DNA of 64,000 bases from Streptomyces eurocidicus (GCF_002891295.1 NZ_LGUI01000010.1:248001-312000); one strand, 5' to 3'. Counted from the first letter of the stretch, positions 17,679 through 27,580 are shown. The notes: generated from the letters alone by a model not told the origin. Numbers and translations are program-made.

Positions 17679-20016
17679 TCATCGGGCCGGCTCGCGGGTG
17701 ATGAGCTGGCGGAGGGGCGCGTTGACGAGCTGAGTGGCCAGTCCGGCGGGGCCGAAGTCCGCGGCGGCTTCCTGGCCGAGGGCGGTCAGCCGGGCGCCGA
17801 GCGCGCGCAGCAGGCCGGCGCCGTCGGCGGGGCGCAGGTCGAGTACGGCGGGGCGGCCGGCCGGGTCGGGGCGCAGATGGGCGTCGAGCCCGCCGGGGCC
17901 CGTGGGGTGCGGGAACGCCTCGCCGGTGATCTCCTGGGCGACGGGGGCGTCGACGCGCCGCAGGTTGATCGTGCGGCGGCCCTCCAGGTCGGTGTCGATG
18001 CCGAAGGAGAGTCCCTCCGGCGGCTCGGCCAGCTCGATCTCGTCGGGCACGTTCTCGAAGAGGACGAGGAGGACGTCGGGGCCGAGGGTGTCCTGGCGGA
18101 GCACGGCGATGGGCTTCCGGGTGTCGCCGTGGCCCCGGTAGGGGCGGACGAGCAGGCCGGGGCACTCCCGGACGAGCGCGGAGCGGATGAGGACGCCCGC
18201 GCGCGGGGTGACGGCTTCGTCGCCGCGTGCCCAGGGTGCGGCGATGCGGGCGACGGCGGCGTCGAGTTCGCCGGTGATCGCGATGCCCGCGGCGCCGGAG
18301 ACCAGGGCGGTGAGCCAGCCGGGGTCGACGTAGAACACCCGTAGGGACTCGGCGGGCAGGGCGCTCTCGTCGGGGACGAGCGCGGAGAAGGGCAGATCGT
18401 GCAGCAGGCGCAGCTTCCGGAGCCAGGCGGTGACCGGTTCGGCGGCCTCGGCGAGCTGGGCGGCGAGGGCGGTGCGCAGCGCGGTGGGCGGGTCGGCGAG
18501 GAGGGCGGCGGTACGGGCGGCCCGGCCCGCGCCCCGGTGCCCGGCCGCGGGGCGTGCCGGGCGGGTCCGGCGGTGGTGGGACGGGCCGGGCGACGGCGGG
18601 GTGGGTGGCCGCGCGCAGCAGGCGGGCGGCGGTGCCGTCGGCCGCGAGCTCCTCCAGCAGGCCGCCGAAGGGGCGCGGGCCCAGGGCCCGGGCGTGGAAG
18701 GCGGCGGCGTCGCGCGCCGAGGCGGGTGTGCCGAGGCCGGGCGCGGCGAGCCGCTGGGCCATGGCGGCCGCGCGGGCCCGGGCCCTGGCGTGCCAGGCGG
18801 ACAGGGTCGCGGCGAAGTCGGCGTCGGCGAGCGCGAGGGCCCGGCCGAGCGTCCAGGCCGCGCCCCAGCCCGCGTCGAAGAGGCCCCAGGCCCGCTCGTA
18901 GACCATGAGCTGGGCGGCGCTGGTCCAGCCGGACTCCGGGGTGTCGGGGAGCTTCTGGGCGGGTTCGGCGGTGAGCGGTCCCCGGTACCAGGCGTAGGTG
19001 TCCTCGCCGGTCTCCAGCCGGTGGGGCAGCGGCACCCGGCCGGACTCCAGGCGGGCGAGGGCGGTCGTGCGGGCCGGGGAGCCGTCGCCGGCCGGCGGCG
19101 GGGGCAGCCGCAGCAGCAGGTCGCGTTTCTTGCCGGTGGAGTCGAAGAGGAAGTGGCGCACCCGGCCGGCGAAGCCGCCGCCGGGGGCCGGGTCGCTGGT
19201 GAAGGACCAGCTGTGCAGCGCGGCGAGCCGGACGGTGACCTCGTGGGTGAGCCGGCCCTCGTCGGCGTCGGCGAGGATCGACCGGCAGCCTTCCAGGGCG
19301 ACGAGGTGTGCGGCGTACCGCGCCTGGACGGTCCGGTCGGGCAGCCGGGAGGAGACGGCGACGGCGTACGCGCCCTCGGCGAGCTGTTCGCCGCGCAGGC
19401 CGGTGTCGGTGGTGACGTCGCGGACGTGCAGGAGGTGCCGGAGCTCCTCGGTGCGGGGCACGACGGCGGCGAAGACGTCGCCGGGGATGTCGACGGTGCG
19501 GCAGGGTGCGGTGGGGTCGCCCTCGATCTGCGAGGGGGCGATGCGGGGGTGCCGTACGCCCTCGGCGTCGGTGAGCAGCTCCTCGGCGGTCATGGTCACG
19601 GTCACGGCGTCGGCGCGGGGGTCGGCGGGGAGCTCGCCCTCGGCGAACACCAGCAGGGCGAGCCAGGGTTCGGCCGGTGCCGTGTCGGCGCGGCCGGGTT
19701 CGTCCAGGCGCCGCATCCAGGGCAGCAGCGGGTTGGTGAGGGTGAGGTGGGCGAGGGTCGTGGAGTAGTCGGAGTGACCGCCGGGGGCGGGGTTGACGGC
19801 GTGCACCTGGTCGTCGGCGAGCGCGAACTGCGGGGCGCGGACCTCGAAGACCTCCTCGACGGGCGCGAGGTAGTCGCCGGTGTCCACGCCGGGCAGGGTC
19901 TGGGTGGCGCGGATACGGTACAGCCCGGCGTCGACGGCGGGTTCGCGGTTGTCCCGGAAGTGCAGGACGAAGCCGGGGTCGGTGACCTGGACGGGTGCGT
20001 CGAGCTGGTCCGTCAT
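17679..20016 (-). pseudogene. unknown protein of RIP operon (~778 aa), split by one-base frameshift
   Basis: ATG 20016 overlaps the upstream stop (ATGA) and has GGAAGGGG before it. The frame is good for about 480 residues (MTDQLDAPVQVTDPG to LRAATHPAVARPV). Near 18540-18570 the coding signal moves to the frame that ends at 17679 (YVDPGWLTALVSGAAGI onward). The span is 2338 bp, one more than a multiple of three, so a single extra base explains it. The old frame past this point is Arg/Pro-rich, the signature of reading off-frame in high-GC DNA. The family is not recognised; motifs include PWLALLVFAEGELP and GLFDAGWGAAWTLGRALALAD. Either it is a real mutation or an assembly error in a GC-rich run. 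Confidence 0.72.
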
Positions 20017-23000
20017 CGTGCGGCCCCTTCCGAGGCGGTGGCGGAGAAGGTGGTGAACAGGGCGGCGGAGGCGGCGGTGCCGGGCGGCAGCTGCCAGCGC
20101 CCGGTGACGGCGGGCCCGTCGGCGCCGAGGTCGACCACGGCGACGGTCGCGTCGTCGCAGGCGACGAACGCCCGGCCGCCGTCGGGGGTGAAGGTGAGGG
20201 ACAGCGGTGCGGCGCCGAGCGGGAGTTCGGCGAGCAGTTCGCCGCCGGCCACGACGGACACGGCGGTCGCGTGCCGCACCCAGGCCCGGTCGCGCGGGTC
20301 CAGGACGAGGGCCAGCGGGTCGGTGCGCAGGTCGACGGCCGACTCCATGAGGGTGACGGGCGGGGAGGAGTGCGGCCGCTCGTAGAAGGTGACGACGTGG
20401 CCGGTGTCCCCGGTCCTGCGGAGGACGACGGCGCGCCGGGCCGAGGTGGTCAGCATGGCCAGGGCGGTGCCGCGGACGGGGAAGTTGTACGGCGTGTACG
20501 AGGCGCCGCTGGTCGGCACCGGCATGACCTGCACCTGGCCGTTGCTGCCGGCGGCGGCCCCGTAGACGTACACCCGGCCCGGCTCCCCCGGTGTGACGAA
20601 CGTGGGTGTGGCGGGTCCCCAGACCTTGCCCCGGAGTTCACCGGCCGAGGTGTCGTAGGTGACGGTGCTGCTGGCGTCGTTGGCGTTGACGTACAGGCGC
20701 CCGGCCTCGACGTCGACGGCGATGCCGCCGAAGTTGCGTACGTCCTGGTGGTCGACGCGGGTGTGCACCGGCGGGGTGTCCCCGGTGAGATCGACGGAGG
20801 CGGCCGCCCAGGGTGCCGGGCAGGCGACGACCGCGCGGGTGGCGTCGCGCCGGACCGCGAGGACGGTGGGCCCGCCGCCGAGGGTGAGGCCGGTCCGTGG
20901 CGGCCTGGCCCGCTGGGCCACGATGTCGATGACGGCGAGCCGCCGGCCGTCGGGACCGGCCGCGTACAGGGTCGCGCCGTCCACGGAGGTGACGGCGAGG
21001 TACGGGCCCGGCGTGCCGACCTGGACCCGGCCGATGACGGCCGTGGTGAGCGGGTCGACGGTGAGGATCTGCCCGGTGGTGTCGTCGAGGACGAGCAGGA
21101 CGGGGTCCGGGTGCGGCGGCGCGGGATCCTCGGTGAGCAGCAGCGGGTCGGCGTCGAGGCCGAGGGTGCGGGCCCCGTCGGCGTAGGCGCTCACGGTGCC
21201 GTTGGGGAGCGGGCTGCCGGGCAGCAGATCGGCGAGGGCGCTGTGCATGCGGGTGCGGGCGGTGCCGGCGGAGAGCGTGGCGAGCTCGTCGGCGAGGACG
21301 CCGACGCCCGCGCCGAGGGGCTTCGCCAGGTGCACCGGGGAGCCGCCGGGCCCGGCGCCGGGGTCGAGGGGGAGCGTCGCGTCGGGGCGGAGCTTCTCCT
21401 GGGCGATGTCCCGCTCGGCGATGGGCCCGAGGTCCTGGCCGACGGTCTTGGGGCCGGGCACGGTGACGCGCAGTCCGGTGATGTGGTCGAGCAGGGGTTC
21501 CTGGCCGAGCGTCTTGTCCTGGGGGACGTCGGGGTCGCCCCAGAGGGCGAACGGCACGTTGCCGCGCTGGGTCTCGACGCGCCAGAGCTCCTCGCCGGGT
21601 ACGGCGCGCCAGTTCGCGGTCCGCCCGCGGCGGGTGTCGCTGAAGGCGACGGTGATGTGCAGCAGCCCGGTGATGTCCTTCTTGCCCATCGGCCGGATGT
21701 CGACGGTCTCCTCCCCGGTCTCCGCGCGGTCGTTGAACCGCGCGCGTGCCGTGGGGACGACGGTGGAGACGGCGAAGGAGAAGCCGGCGGGGTCGGCGAG
21801 CCAGGGTTCCGTGCCGGCCTCGACGCGTGCGGCCCGCAGTTCGGGGTCGGCGTCGGCGTCGGTGAGCAGGCCGGTGAGAGCGTGGGCGGTGAGCGGCTCG
21901 GCGGGCGGCAGGAGCTGGCCGCGGAACTCGTTCCAGTCCAGGTGCGCCGGGCCGGTCAGGGAGGAGCCGAACCGCACGGTGACCTTGATGAAGACGAACT
22001 TCGCGGTGACCGTGCCGCCGGTGGGCGGGCCCCAGAGGTCGAGCGAGGCGCCCAGTTCGCCGCTGACCGTGAACAGCAGCCTGACCCTGGCGCCGACGCG
22101 GACGGAGATCCCGGCCCGGAAGTGCAGGGGCGCCCATTGGACGAGGATGTCGGCCTTGGCGGTCAGCCACGCCTCGACGATGCCCGCGTTGTAGCGCACG
22201 TCGAGCAGGCCGCCGGCCATGACGGCGTTGGGGGTCAGCGCGAAGTAGGCGGCGCCCGTGATGGAGACGGCGGAGCCGACGGACCAGGTGAAGCCGAGGC
22301 GCGGGACGACCGGGAAGTGTTTCTCCGGCTTGTAGTCGGGGTGGTAGCCGCCGACGGTGAGGACGAAGTCCCCGGCGTGGGTGCTCGGGCCGAACCACGA
22401 GGAGAACGCGAAGCCGCCGGTGAGGACGCACGACGGGTCGATGACGTAGGAGTCGACGAGCTGGGCGGAGGCGGCGAGTTCGCCGCGCGCCGACTGGAAG
22501 ACCACCCGCAGGTCGACGCCGATGCGGGCGTAGGCCCTGCCCTTCTTGGGGAAGCTCGCCACGGCGTGGCCGAGGAGGGCGAGGGTCAGGTCGTGGCCGG
22601 CCTCTAGGAGCAGCAGCACCCGGGCGCGCAGGAACTCGAAGGAGGTGAAGTCCAGCCCGCCGGCGAGCCAGATCTGGCCCTCGCGGTCGGTCACCCAGGG
22701 CCGCGGCCCGTCGGTGAGCCGGGCGAGCGCCTGCATGGGGTCGTCGGGCAGGTCGCCGTCGAGCCCGGCGACGAAGGGGAACTCGCTGACCTCGTCCTGG
22801 CGGGGGACGCGTACCGAGCTGTTGTAGCCGAAGCCCAGTGCCACGCCGGTCACCCGGAACGGGGGCGGACCGCCGAACGCGGCGGTGGCCCGGCCGAAGA
22901 CGAACATCGAGGCGGCGCCGCCGGTCCGGCGCTGGTAGGCGCCGACGGCGGTGACGCCGAAGGTCGGCATCTCGATGGCCAGCTGCCCCTGCACCATCAG

Positions 23001-25097
23001 GTCGTAGCCCGGCTTCCTGCGGGTGATCAGTCCGCCGCCGACGCGCAGCGGCGGCCTTTCGAAGGAGACCAGCAGCCCGTCGAGCCGGGGCTCCGGCAGG
23101 GGGTCGTCGAGGGCGAAGCCGAGCCCCAGCCCCAGCACCGCGATGTCGAGTCCGGCGGCGCCCAGGGAGCCGTCGAACATGAACCACAGCTTGCCGTGCT
23201 CGTAGGACAGCCCGATGCGCTGGATCTGTACGGGCCCGAAGGCGCGGCCGACGTCCACCCACAGGCCACCGCGGTCGGCGGGCGGTACGGCGGAGACCAC
23301 GGCGGGCAGGTCACGGGTGGGCGGTGTCCCCGGTGCCACCGGGGCGGCCATCCCGGCGGACAGCTCCAGGACCGCCGGGCCCAGCCGCAGATCGGCCCGG
23401 GCGGCGGGCCCGGGCTTGAGCCCGGCGACGGGCAGCGGGCCCGCCCCGGCGGTGGCGAGGAGGCGGTTGACCGCCGCCGTGGTCGTGGCGTCGAAGTCAC
23501 CGGAACTGTAGACGACTTGCAGGTTCTCGATGCCCAGGTCGCCGGCCGCGGGGAGGTGTTCGCCCACGAGTGGGAGGGCGGTGAGGTCGAGGCGGGCCGA
23601 GAGGTCGACGCCCACGCAGAAACGGGCGGGGGCGCCCGGGGGTTTGACGCGTACGAATTTGGCGGTGTCGAGGGCGAGGCTCAGATCGACGGGGATGCCG
23701 TCCGCGGCCTCCGGGAAGAAGGCGGCGATCCAGTCGCGCAAGGAGACGCGCAGCGGGTCGTCACCGGAGTTCCGGTACGTGGCGGCGAAGACGTCCGCGC
23801 CGGCCCCGGCCGTGTCGAAGAGGAGGTCGAAGCGGAAGCCGTCGACGTCGAGGGCGCCGCCGTAACGCACACCGGTGGAGTCCCGGGTGACGGTCGCGCC
23901 GAGGGAAGCGGTGAGGCCGTCCGCGATCGTGAGGCCGCCCTGGCAGACGAACTCGGTCCGCCCGGTGCCCGTGGTGTGGGAGACCCAGAGGCTGGTGAGC
24001 GCCAGGCTCTCGACGGGGCCCGGGACATCGGTGAGGCCGAGCGCGGACACGACGTCCCGCATGCCGAAGGACGTGCCGGCGGTGAGCCCGCCGTAGAAGG
24101 ACCAGCCCTGGCCGCCGCCCGCTTGGGCGGCGGAGACGTCGACGCTGATGGCCTGGCCCAGCGACACCGTCCCGCCGAACCGGGCCACGAACTTCTCGTC
24201 GTGGCTGTAGTACAGGTCCAGGGAGAGGCCGCGCAGCGTCAGCCCGGGCGCGATGTCCCAGGAGCCGGTGAGCTTCGTCCGGACGAGGTAGGCGTCCCCG
24301 AAGTCGGCCGCGAAGCCGAGCTCGGCGCTGCCGAGCCCTTCCGGCACCTCGGCCACGGGCATGCCGAAGGAGGTGAGCAACTGCCGTACGTCGACGGCTT
24401 CGCCGCCGCGCAGCCGGCCGGTGACGCGCAGGTCGGGGAACCACAGGGAGATGTCGAGGCCGAGGGCGGTGGCGCCACCGGGCGCCTTGAGGTCGAGTGC
24501 GGCGACGACGGCCATGGACGTCGCGCTGTACGCCCCGTCCTTCCTGTCCAGCCGGTAGTCGAAGCCGGCGACCTGATCGGGCGAGAACGCGAACTCCTGG
24601 AGGCCGGCCGCGGTGGCTTCCCAGACGGCGTCACCGGCGAAGGCGCGGCCGAGGGCTTCGAGGGCACCGGCGAAAGCGCCGGGCTGTACGGGCCGTACGG
24701 CGGCGGCGAGCCGGCCGGGCCCGTCGGCGGTGACCGTGGCGGTCACGTCGGTCTTGTCGTGGACGGCGTCGAGGAGGAGCGTCGTCGCGCCCTCGGCGGT
24801 GACGGTCACGGTCACACCGGTCACGACGAGGGCCATGGTCGTGCCGGCGGGCCACTCCTGGGAGGCGCAGACCAGGGGGAGGGTGAGGCGGGTGCCCTCG
24901 GGGTCGATCTCGGGGGGACCTGAGCCCGCGGCGCCCTGGAGGGTTCCGTTCGGGAAGGCCGTGAGCACGTCCCGTAAGGAGTCGGGTAATTGGGCGTCGA
25001 TGGAGATCAGGGTGGGCGGGGAGCCCAGGGTGAGGATGTGGGCGCGCAGCGCTTCCAGGTCGACGGGGGCCTGGCCGCCGGTGTGCGGTGCGTTCAT
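20013..25097 (-). CDS. giant beta-rich protein with C-terminal beta-propeller (1694 aa), RIP operon
   Basis: ATG 25097 has GGAGA 6 nt upstream; an upstream GTG at 25139 is less likely. Residues about 1-1100 consist of long amphipathic beta segments with repeated Gly and aromatic residues (RFDLLFDT, FMFDGSLGAAGLDIAVLGLG, GFALDDPLPEP, YARIGVDLRVVFQ). From memory this resembles proteins annotated DUF6603, which I cannot verify here. Residues about 1330-1690 look like a YncE/lactonase-type beta-propeller (LLVLDDTTGQILTVDP, YLAVTSVDGATLYAAG, LYVNANDASSTVTYD, SLTFTPDGGRAFVACDD). There is no signal peptide. Codons 37 and 41 are TTA (24987-24989, 24975-24977), suggesting bldA control. It is the second gene of the operon, directly after the RIP-like toxin. 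Confidence 0.82.
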   Translation of the reverse strand: MNAPHTGGQAPVDLEALRAHILTLGSPPTLISIDAQLPDSLRDVLTAFPNGTLQGAAGSGPPEIDPEGTRLTLPLVCASQEWPAGTTMALVVTGVTVTVTAEGATTLLLDAVHDKTDVTATVTADGPGRLAAAVRPVQPGAFAGALEALGRAFAGDAVWEATAAGLQEFAFSPDQVAGFDYRLDRKDGAYSATSMAVVAALDLKAPGGATALGLDISLWFPDLRVTGRLRGGEAVDVRQLLTSFGMPVAEVPEGLGSAELGFAADFGDAYLVRTKLTGSWDIAPGLTLRGLSLDLYYSHDEKFVARFGGTVSLGQAISVDVSAAQAGGGQGWSFYGGLTAGTSFGMRDVVSALGLTDVPGPVESLALTSLWVSHTTGTGRTEFVCQGGLTIADGLTASLGATVTRDSTGVRYGGALDVDGFRFDLLFDTAGAGADVFAATYRNSGDDPLRVSLRDWIAAFFPEAADGIPVDLSLALDTAKFVRVKPPGAPARFCVGVDLSARLDLTALPLVGEHLPAAGDLGIENLQVVYSSGDFDATTTAAVNRLLATAGAGPLPVAGLKPGPAARADLRLGPAVLELSAGMAAPVAPGTPPTRDLPAVVSAVPPADRGGLWVDVGRAFGPVQIQRIGLSYEHGKLWFMFDGSLGAAGLDIAVLGLGLGFALDDPLPEPRLDGLLVSFERPPLRVGGGLITRRKPGYDLMVQGQLAIEMPTFGVTAVGAYQRRTGGAASMFVFGRATAAFGGPPPFRVTGVALGFGYNSSVRVPRQDEVSEFPFVAGLDGDLPDDPMQALARLTDGPRPWVTDREGQIWLAGGLDFTSFEFLRARVLLLLEAGHDLTLALLGHAVASFPKKGRAYARIGVDLRVVFQSARGELAASAQLVDSYVIDPSCVLTGGFAFSSWFGPSTHAGDFVLTVGGYHPDYKPEKHFPVVPRLGFTWSVGSAVSITGAAYFALTPNAVMAGGLLDVRYNAGIVEAWLTAKADILVQWAPLHFRAGISVRVGARVRLLFTVSGELGASLDLWGPPTGGTVTAKFVFIKVTVRFGSSLTGPAHLDWNEFRGQLLPPAEPLTAHALTGLLTDADADPELRAARVEAGTEPWLADPAGFSFAVSTVVPTARARFNDRAETGEETVDIRPMGKKDITGLLHITVAFSDTRRGRTANWRAVPGEELWRVETQRGNVPFALWGDPDVPQDKTLGQEPLLDHITGLRVTVPGPKTVGQDLGPIAERDIAQEKLRPDATLPLDPGAGPGGSPVHLAKPLGAGVGVLADELATLSAGTARTRMHSALADLLPGSPLPNGTVSAYADGARTLGLDADPLLLTEDPAPPHPDPVLLVLDDTTGQILTVDPLTTAVIGRVQVGTPGPYLAVTSVDGATLYAAGPDGRRLAVIDIVAQRARPPRTGLTLGGGPTVLAVRRDATRAVVACPAPWAAASVDLTGDTPPVHTRVDHQDVRNFGGIAVDVEAGRLYVNANDASSTVTYDTSAGELRGKVWGPATPTFVTPGEPGRVYVYGAAAGSNGQVQVMPVPTSGASYTPYNFPVRGTALAMLTTSARRAVVLRRTGDTGHVVTFYERPHSSPPVTLMESAVDLRTDPLALVLDPRDRAWVRHATAVSVVAGGELLAELPLGAAPLSLTFTPDGGRAFVACDDATVAVVDLGADGPAVTGRWQLPPGTAASAALFTTFSATASEGAAR

Positions 25098-25131
25098 GCC
25101 GGTCTCCGCTCTGTCGGCAGGGGAGGGTGGG

Positions 25132-25935
25132 TCATTCACCGGCTTCGGGACGCCATTTGGCGCCGCCGCCGATCATCGCTTCGGCTTCGACCTGGACGAT
25201 GTCCTTGCCGAGGAGGTTGAAGGTCTCCGTCCCGCCGTTCGACTTCTTCGTCGTCTTCTTCCACTTCAGGATGGCGTCCCGGAAAGGCGGAGTGGTGTAG
25301 TTCCGGTACTGCCCCGGGGAGTACTGCAGCTCGACGGTGACCGTGTAGTCCTGCTTCAGCCCCGCCGCCCACTTCTGTGTGAAGGACTTGGCGAACAGGC
25401 CGAACCTGGCCATCTCCGCCGTCATCCGGGCGATCACGTGCAGCGCGGCCTCGGCACCCGCGTTGTCGGCGCGGCGCTCGGCGACCACGTCCACGAGGTA
25501 GGTGTGGAGCTTGCCCAGCCGCCCTTCCATCGTGCTCCGCGACAGGGTTTCCTTGTCGGCGTCCTTGGCGTACTCGGACTTCAGGAAGTCCGACCCCTTC
25601 CTCAGGGTCATCCCGGTGGGTATCCGCTCCCTCCGCTGCGCGTCGGTGAGAGCCCTCTCCTCGCCGTCCCAGGCGCCCATGAAGTCCGTGCCGCCGTCGT
25701 GCGTCCAGCCGCGCAGGTAGAGGTTCCGTTTCAGGAAGTAGAGCTGGATCGTCCTGGTCGCGTCCAACCGGACGTCGGCCATGAAGAAGCGCGCGTCGCC
25801 GGTCTGTCCCGGCGCGAATGTCGCGTACCGCCTCCGGAGGAACACCAGCATTTCGCTGACCCTCTTCGCCCCTGCGGCACTCGCCGGACTGAAGTCCAGT
25901 GCGTTCCGAAGAATGTCGTCATCTGCCAGGGCCAT
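25132..25935 (-). CDS. ribosome-inactivating protein (ricin A-chain-like rRNA N-glycosidase)
   Basis: ATG 25935 is preceded by GGGAGGGG, giving 267 aa, the size of a type 1 RIP or ricin A chain. The fold pattern matches: RFFMADVRLDA, then a beta hairpin with NLYLRGW (Y73, equivalent to ricin Y80), a candidate second Tyr Y122, the catalytic helix ARMTAEMARFG with E174 and R177 (ricin E177/R180 in SEAARF), and a Trp at 225 (ricin W211). These residues would remove the conserved adenine of the sarcin-ricin loop of large-subunit rRNA. There is no signal peptide or B chain. It is the first gene of a five-gene coupled operon (to 12278). RIPs are known in Streptomyces; this operon context I do not know. 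No immunity protein is obvious. Confidence 0.82.
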   Translation of the reverse strand: MALADDDILRNALDFSPASAAGAKRVSEMLVFLRRRYATFAPGQTGDARFFMADVRLDATRTIQLYFLKRNLYLRGWTHDGGTDFMGAWDGEERALTDAQRRERIPTGMTLRKGSDFLKSEYAKDADKETLSRSTMEGRLGKLHTYLVDVVAERRADNAGAEAALHVIARMTAEMARFGLFAKSFTQKWAAGLKQDYTVTVELQYSPGQYRNYTTPPFRDAILKWKKTTKKSNGGTETFNLLGKDIVQVEAEAMIGGGAKWRPEAGE

Positions 25936-26103
25936 ATACAAACCCCTCCCACCCCAGGTGCGGCCGATACGCAGGGCGCTCATGTAGTCACACCGGGGGT
26001 ATGCCCGACAAGTATGCGTTCGGGCGAGGGCGGCGTTTCCGGACATAGATGAATTGCGGACCTCCGCGTCGGACGCCCGTCGAACCACCGCCCGGCGGCG
26101 CCG

Positions 26104-26128
26104 GCCGGCGGCCCGTCAGCCCGCCGGC
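26104..26128. terminator. hairpin at uppP 3' end
   Basis: GCCGGCGG (26104-26111) pairs with CCGCCGGC (26121-26128) across 9 nt and overlaps the uppP stop. It may end uppP transcription before the RIP promoter. Confidence 0.4.
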
Positions 26129-26991
26129 TCCCCCGCGTGCGGAGTCAGGACCTCCGCCCCCACCAAGGCGAAGAGAAGGAGACCCAGCAGGATCCGGTAG
26201 ACCACGAACGGCATAAAGCTCCTGGTCGTGATGTAACGCATAAACCACGCGATCACCGCGTACCCGACCACGAAGGCGATCACCGTGGCGAAGAGCGTCG
26301 GGCCCCACGCCGTGTGGCCGTCGCCCGCGTCCTTCAGCTCGAAGAGGCCCGAGGCCAGGACGGCGGGCACGGCGAGGAGGAAGGAGTAGCGGGCCGCCGC
26401 CTCGCGGGTGTAGCCGAGGAGGAGGCCGCCGCTGATCGTCGCGCCGGACCGGGAGACGCCGGGGACCAGGGCCATCGCCTGGCAGACGCCGAAGATCAGG
26501 CCGTCCTTGACGTTCAGGTCCGTCAGTTCCTTGCGCGGCCTGGCCGCCCGGTGCCGGCCGCCGGTCTCGTCGCGCGCCGCCAGCCGGTCGGCGGCGCCCA
26601 GCACCAGGCCCATGATGACGAGCGTCGTGGCGATCAGCCGCAGATCGCGGAACGGGCCCTCGATGGCGTCCTTCAGCACAAGACCCAGCACGCCGATCGG
26701 GATCGAGCCGACGATCACCAGCCAGCCCGTGCGCGCGTCCGGGTCGTCCCGGATCAGCCGCCGGTCGGACAGGGAGCGGAACCACGCGGTGACGATGCGC
26801 GCGATGTCCGCGCGGAAGTAGAGGAGGACGGCGGCCTCGGTGCCGATCTGGGTGACCGCCGTGAACGCCGCGCCCGGGTCGGGCCAGTCGGCGAAGGCGG
26901 CCGTCAGCCGCAGATGGGCGCTGGAGGAGATCGGCAGGAACTCCGTCAGCCCCTGGACGAGTCCGAGGACGAATGATTCGAACCAAGTCAT
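26116..26991 (-). CDS. uppP: undecaprenyl-diphosphatase
   Basis: This 291-aa integral membrane protein starts at ATG 26991 (MTWFESFVLGLVQG). BacA/UppP signatures are present: the first motif LTEFLPISSSAHL at about 16-28 and the second, PGVSRSGATI, at about 175-184, which together form the phosphatase site. About eight hydrophobic segments follow the family topology. The enzyme recycles undecaprenyl diphosphate to the monophosphate lipid carrier for peptidoglycan and teichoic acid synthesis and can give bacitracin resistance. Streptomyces usually carry more than one copy. A longer N terminus up to 27054 is open but not conserved in character. Confidence 0.96.
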   Translation of the reverse strand: MTWFESFVLGLVQGLTEFLPISSSAHLRLTAAFADWPDPGAAFTAVTQIGTEAAVLLYFRADIARIVTAWFRSLSDRRLIRDDPDARTGWLVIVGSIPIGVLGLVLKDAIEGPFRDLRLIATTLVIMGLVLGAADRLAARDETGGRHRAARPRKELTDLNVKDGLIFGVCQAMALVPGVSRSGATISGGLLLGYTREAAARYSFLLAVPAVLASGLFELKDAGDGHTAWGPTLFATVIAFVVGYAVIAWFMRYITTRSFMPFVVYRILLGLLLFALVGAEVLTPHAGEPAG

Positions 26992-27175
26992 GAGGCTTGT
27001 GCCATCCCGGTGACGAGCGCGGACGCGTCCCGGCCGCGGAGGCGCGCCCGGCACGGGTCGGCCGCCCGCCCTGTTCGAGGTGCCGGTCGGAAGGGATCAT
27101 CCACCGGGTGGGAGGCGGACCGGCGTCCTACGGGTGAACGGAGGCCGAAGCCGGGGGCCCGGGGCCGGTCCGGCG

Positions 27176-27496
27176 TCAGGCTTGGCCGGTCTCGAAGCGG
27201 CTGATTTTGCCGTCGTCGACCGAGAACCGCCACGCGGTCCGCATCTCCCCCCAGGTGTCGTTGCGGTAGCGGGCGACGAGGGCCCGGCCGCCGTCGGCCT
27301 CGGACTCCACGTCCAGGTGCCCGCCGGACGAGAAGATCTCCCGCTCGGACCACTCCTCCAGGTTCCGGTCCGAGCCGTCGTCGGACATCGTGGCGCCCGG
27401 GGTCAGGGCGGCCCGGAAGGCGGCGTGGTCATTGGCGTTGATCGCGGCGACCAGGGCGCGCACCGCCGGGTCGGACAGCTGGTCGGTGGGGATCAC
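27176..27496 (-). CDS. NTF2-like (SnoaL-fold) nuclear transport factor 2 family protein
   Basis: GTG 27496 follows AGGAGAA at 6 nt, giving 106 aa. The pattern is a short helix pair (VRALVAAINANDHAAFRAAL), then PGATMSDDGS, a helix with W (LEEWSEREIF) and a curved beta sheet (RALVARYRNDTWGEMRTAWRF, GKISRFETGQ). This is the NTF2/SnoaL fold, widespread as small-molecule binding proteins or isomerases with no single function. It is a single gene; its upstream side holds the 60-bp-spaced repeats. Confidence 0.8.
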   Translation of the reverse strand: MIPTDQLSDPAVRALVAAINANDHAAFRAALTPGATMSDDGSDRNLEEWSEREIFSSGGHLDVESEADGGRALVARYRNDTWGEMRTAWRFSVDDGKISRFETGQA

Positions 27497-27580
27497 TGGT
27501 TCTCCTGGGCGTCCGGGGAGGGAACGCCCTCACGCTAAGCACGTACCGCGCCCCCTGCCACTCGGACGATCACCACGGCC

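Noticed and set aside
17643..17682. Start of the 1286-aa protein at ATG 17682
   Set aside because: It would give an ATGA overlap but lacks a ribosome binding site; GTG 17643 has AGGAAGG at good spacing. Kept as an alternative.
12278..25935. Prophage or contractile injection system
   Set aside because: The fibre-like protein suggested this, but no sheath, tube, baseplate, terminase, portal or ATPase is present.
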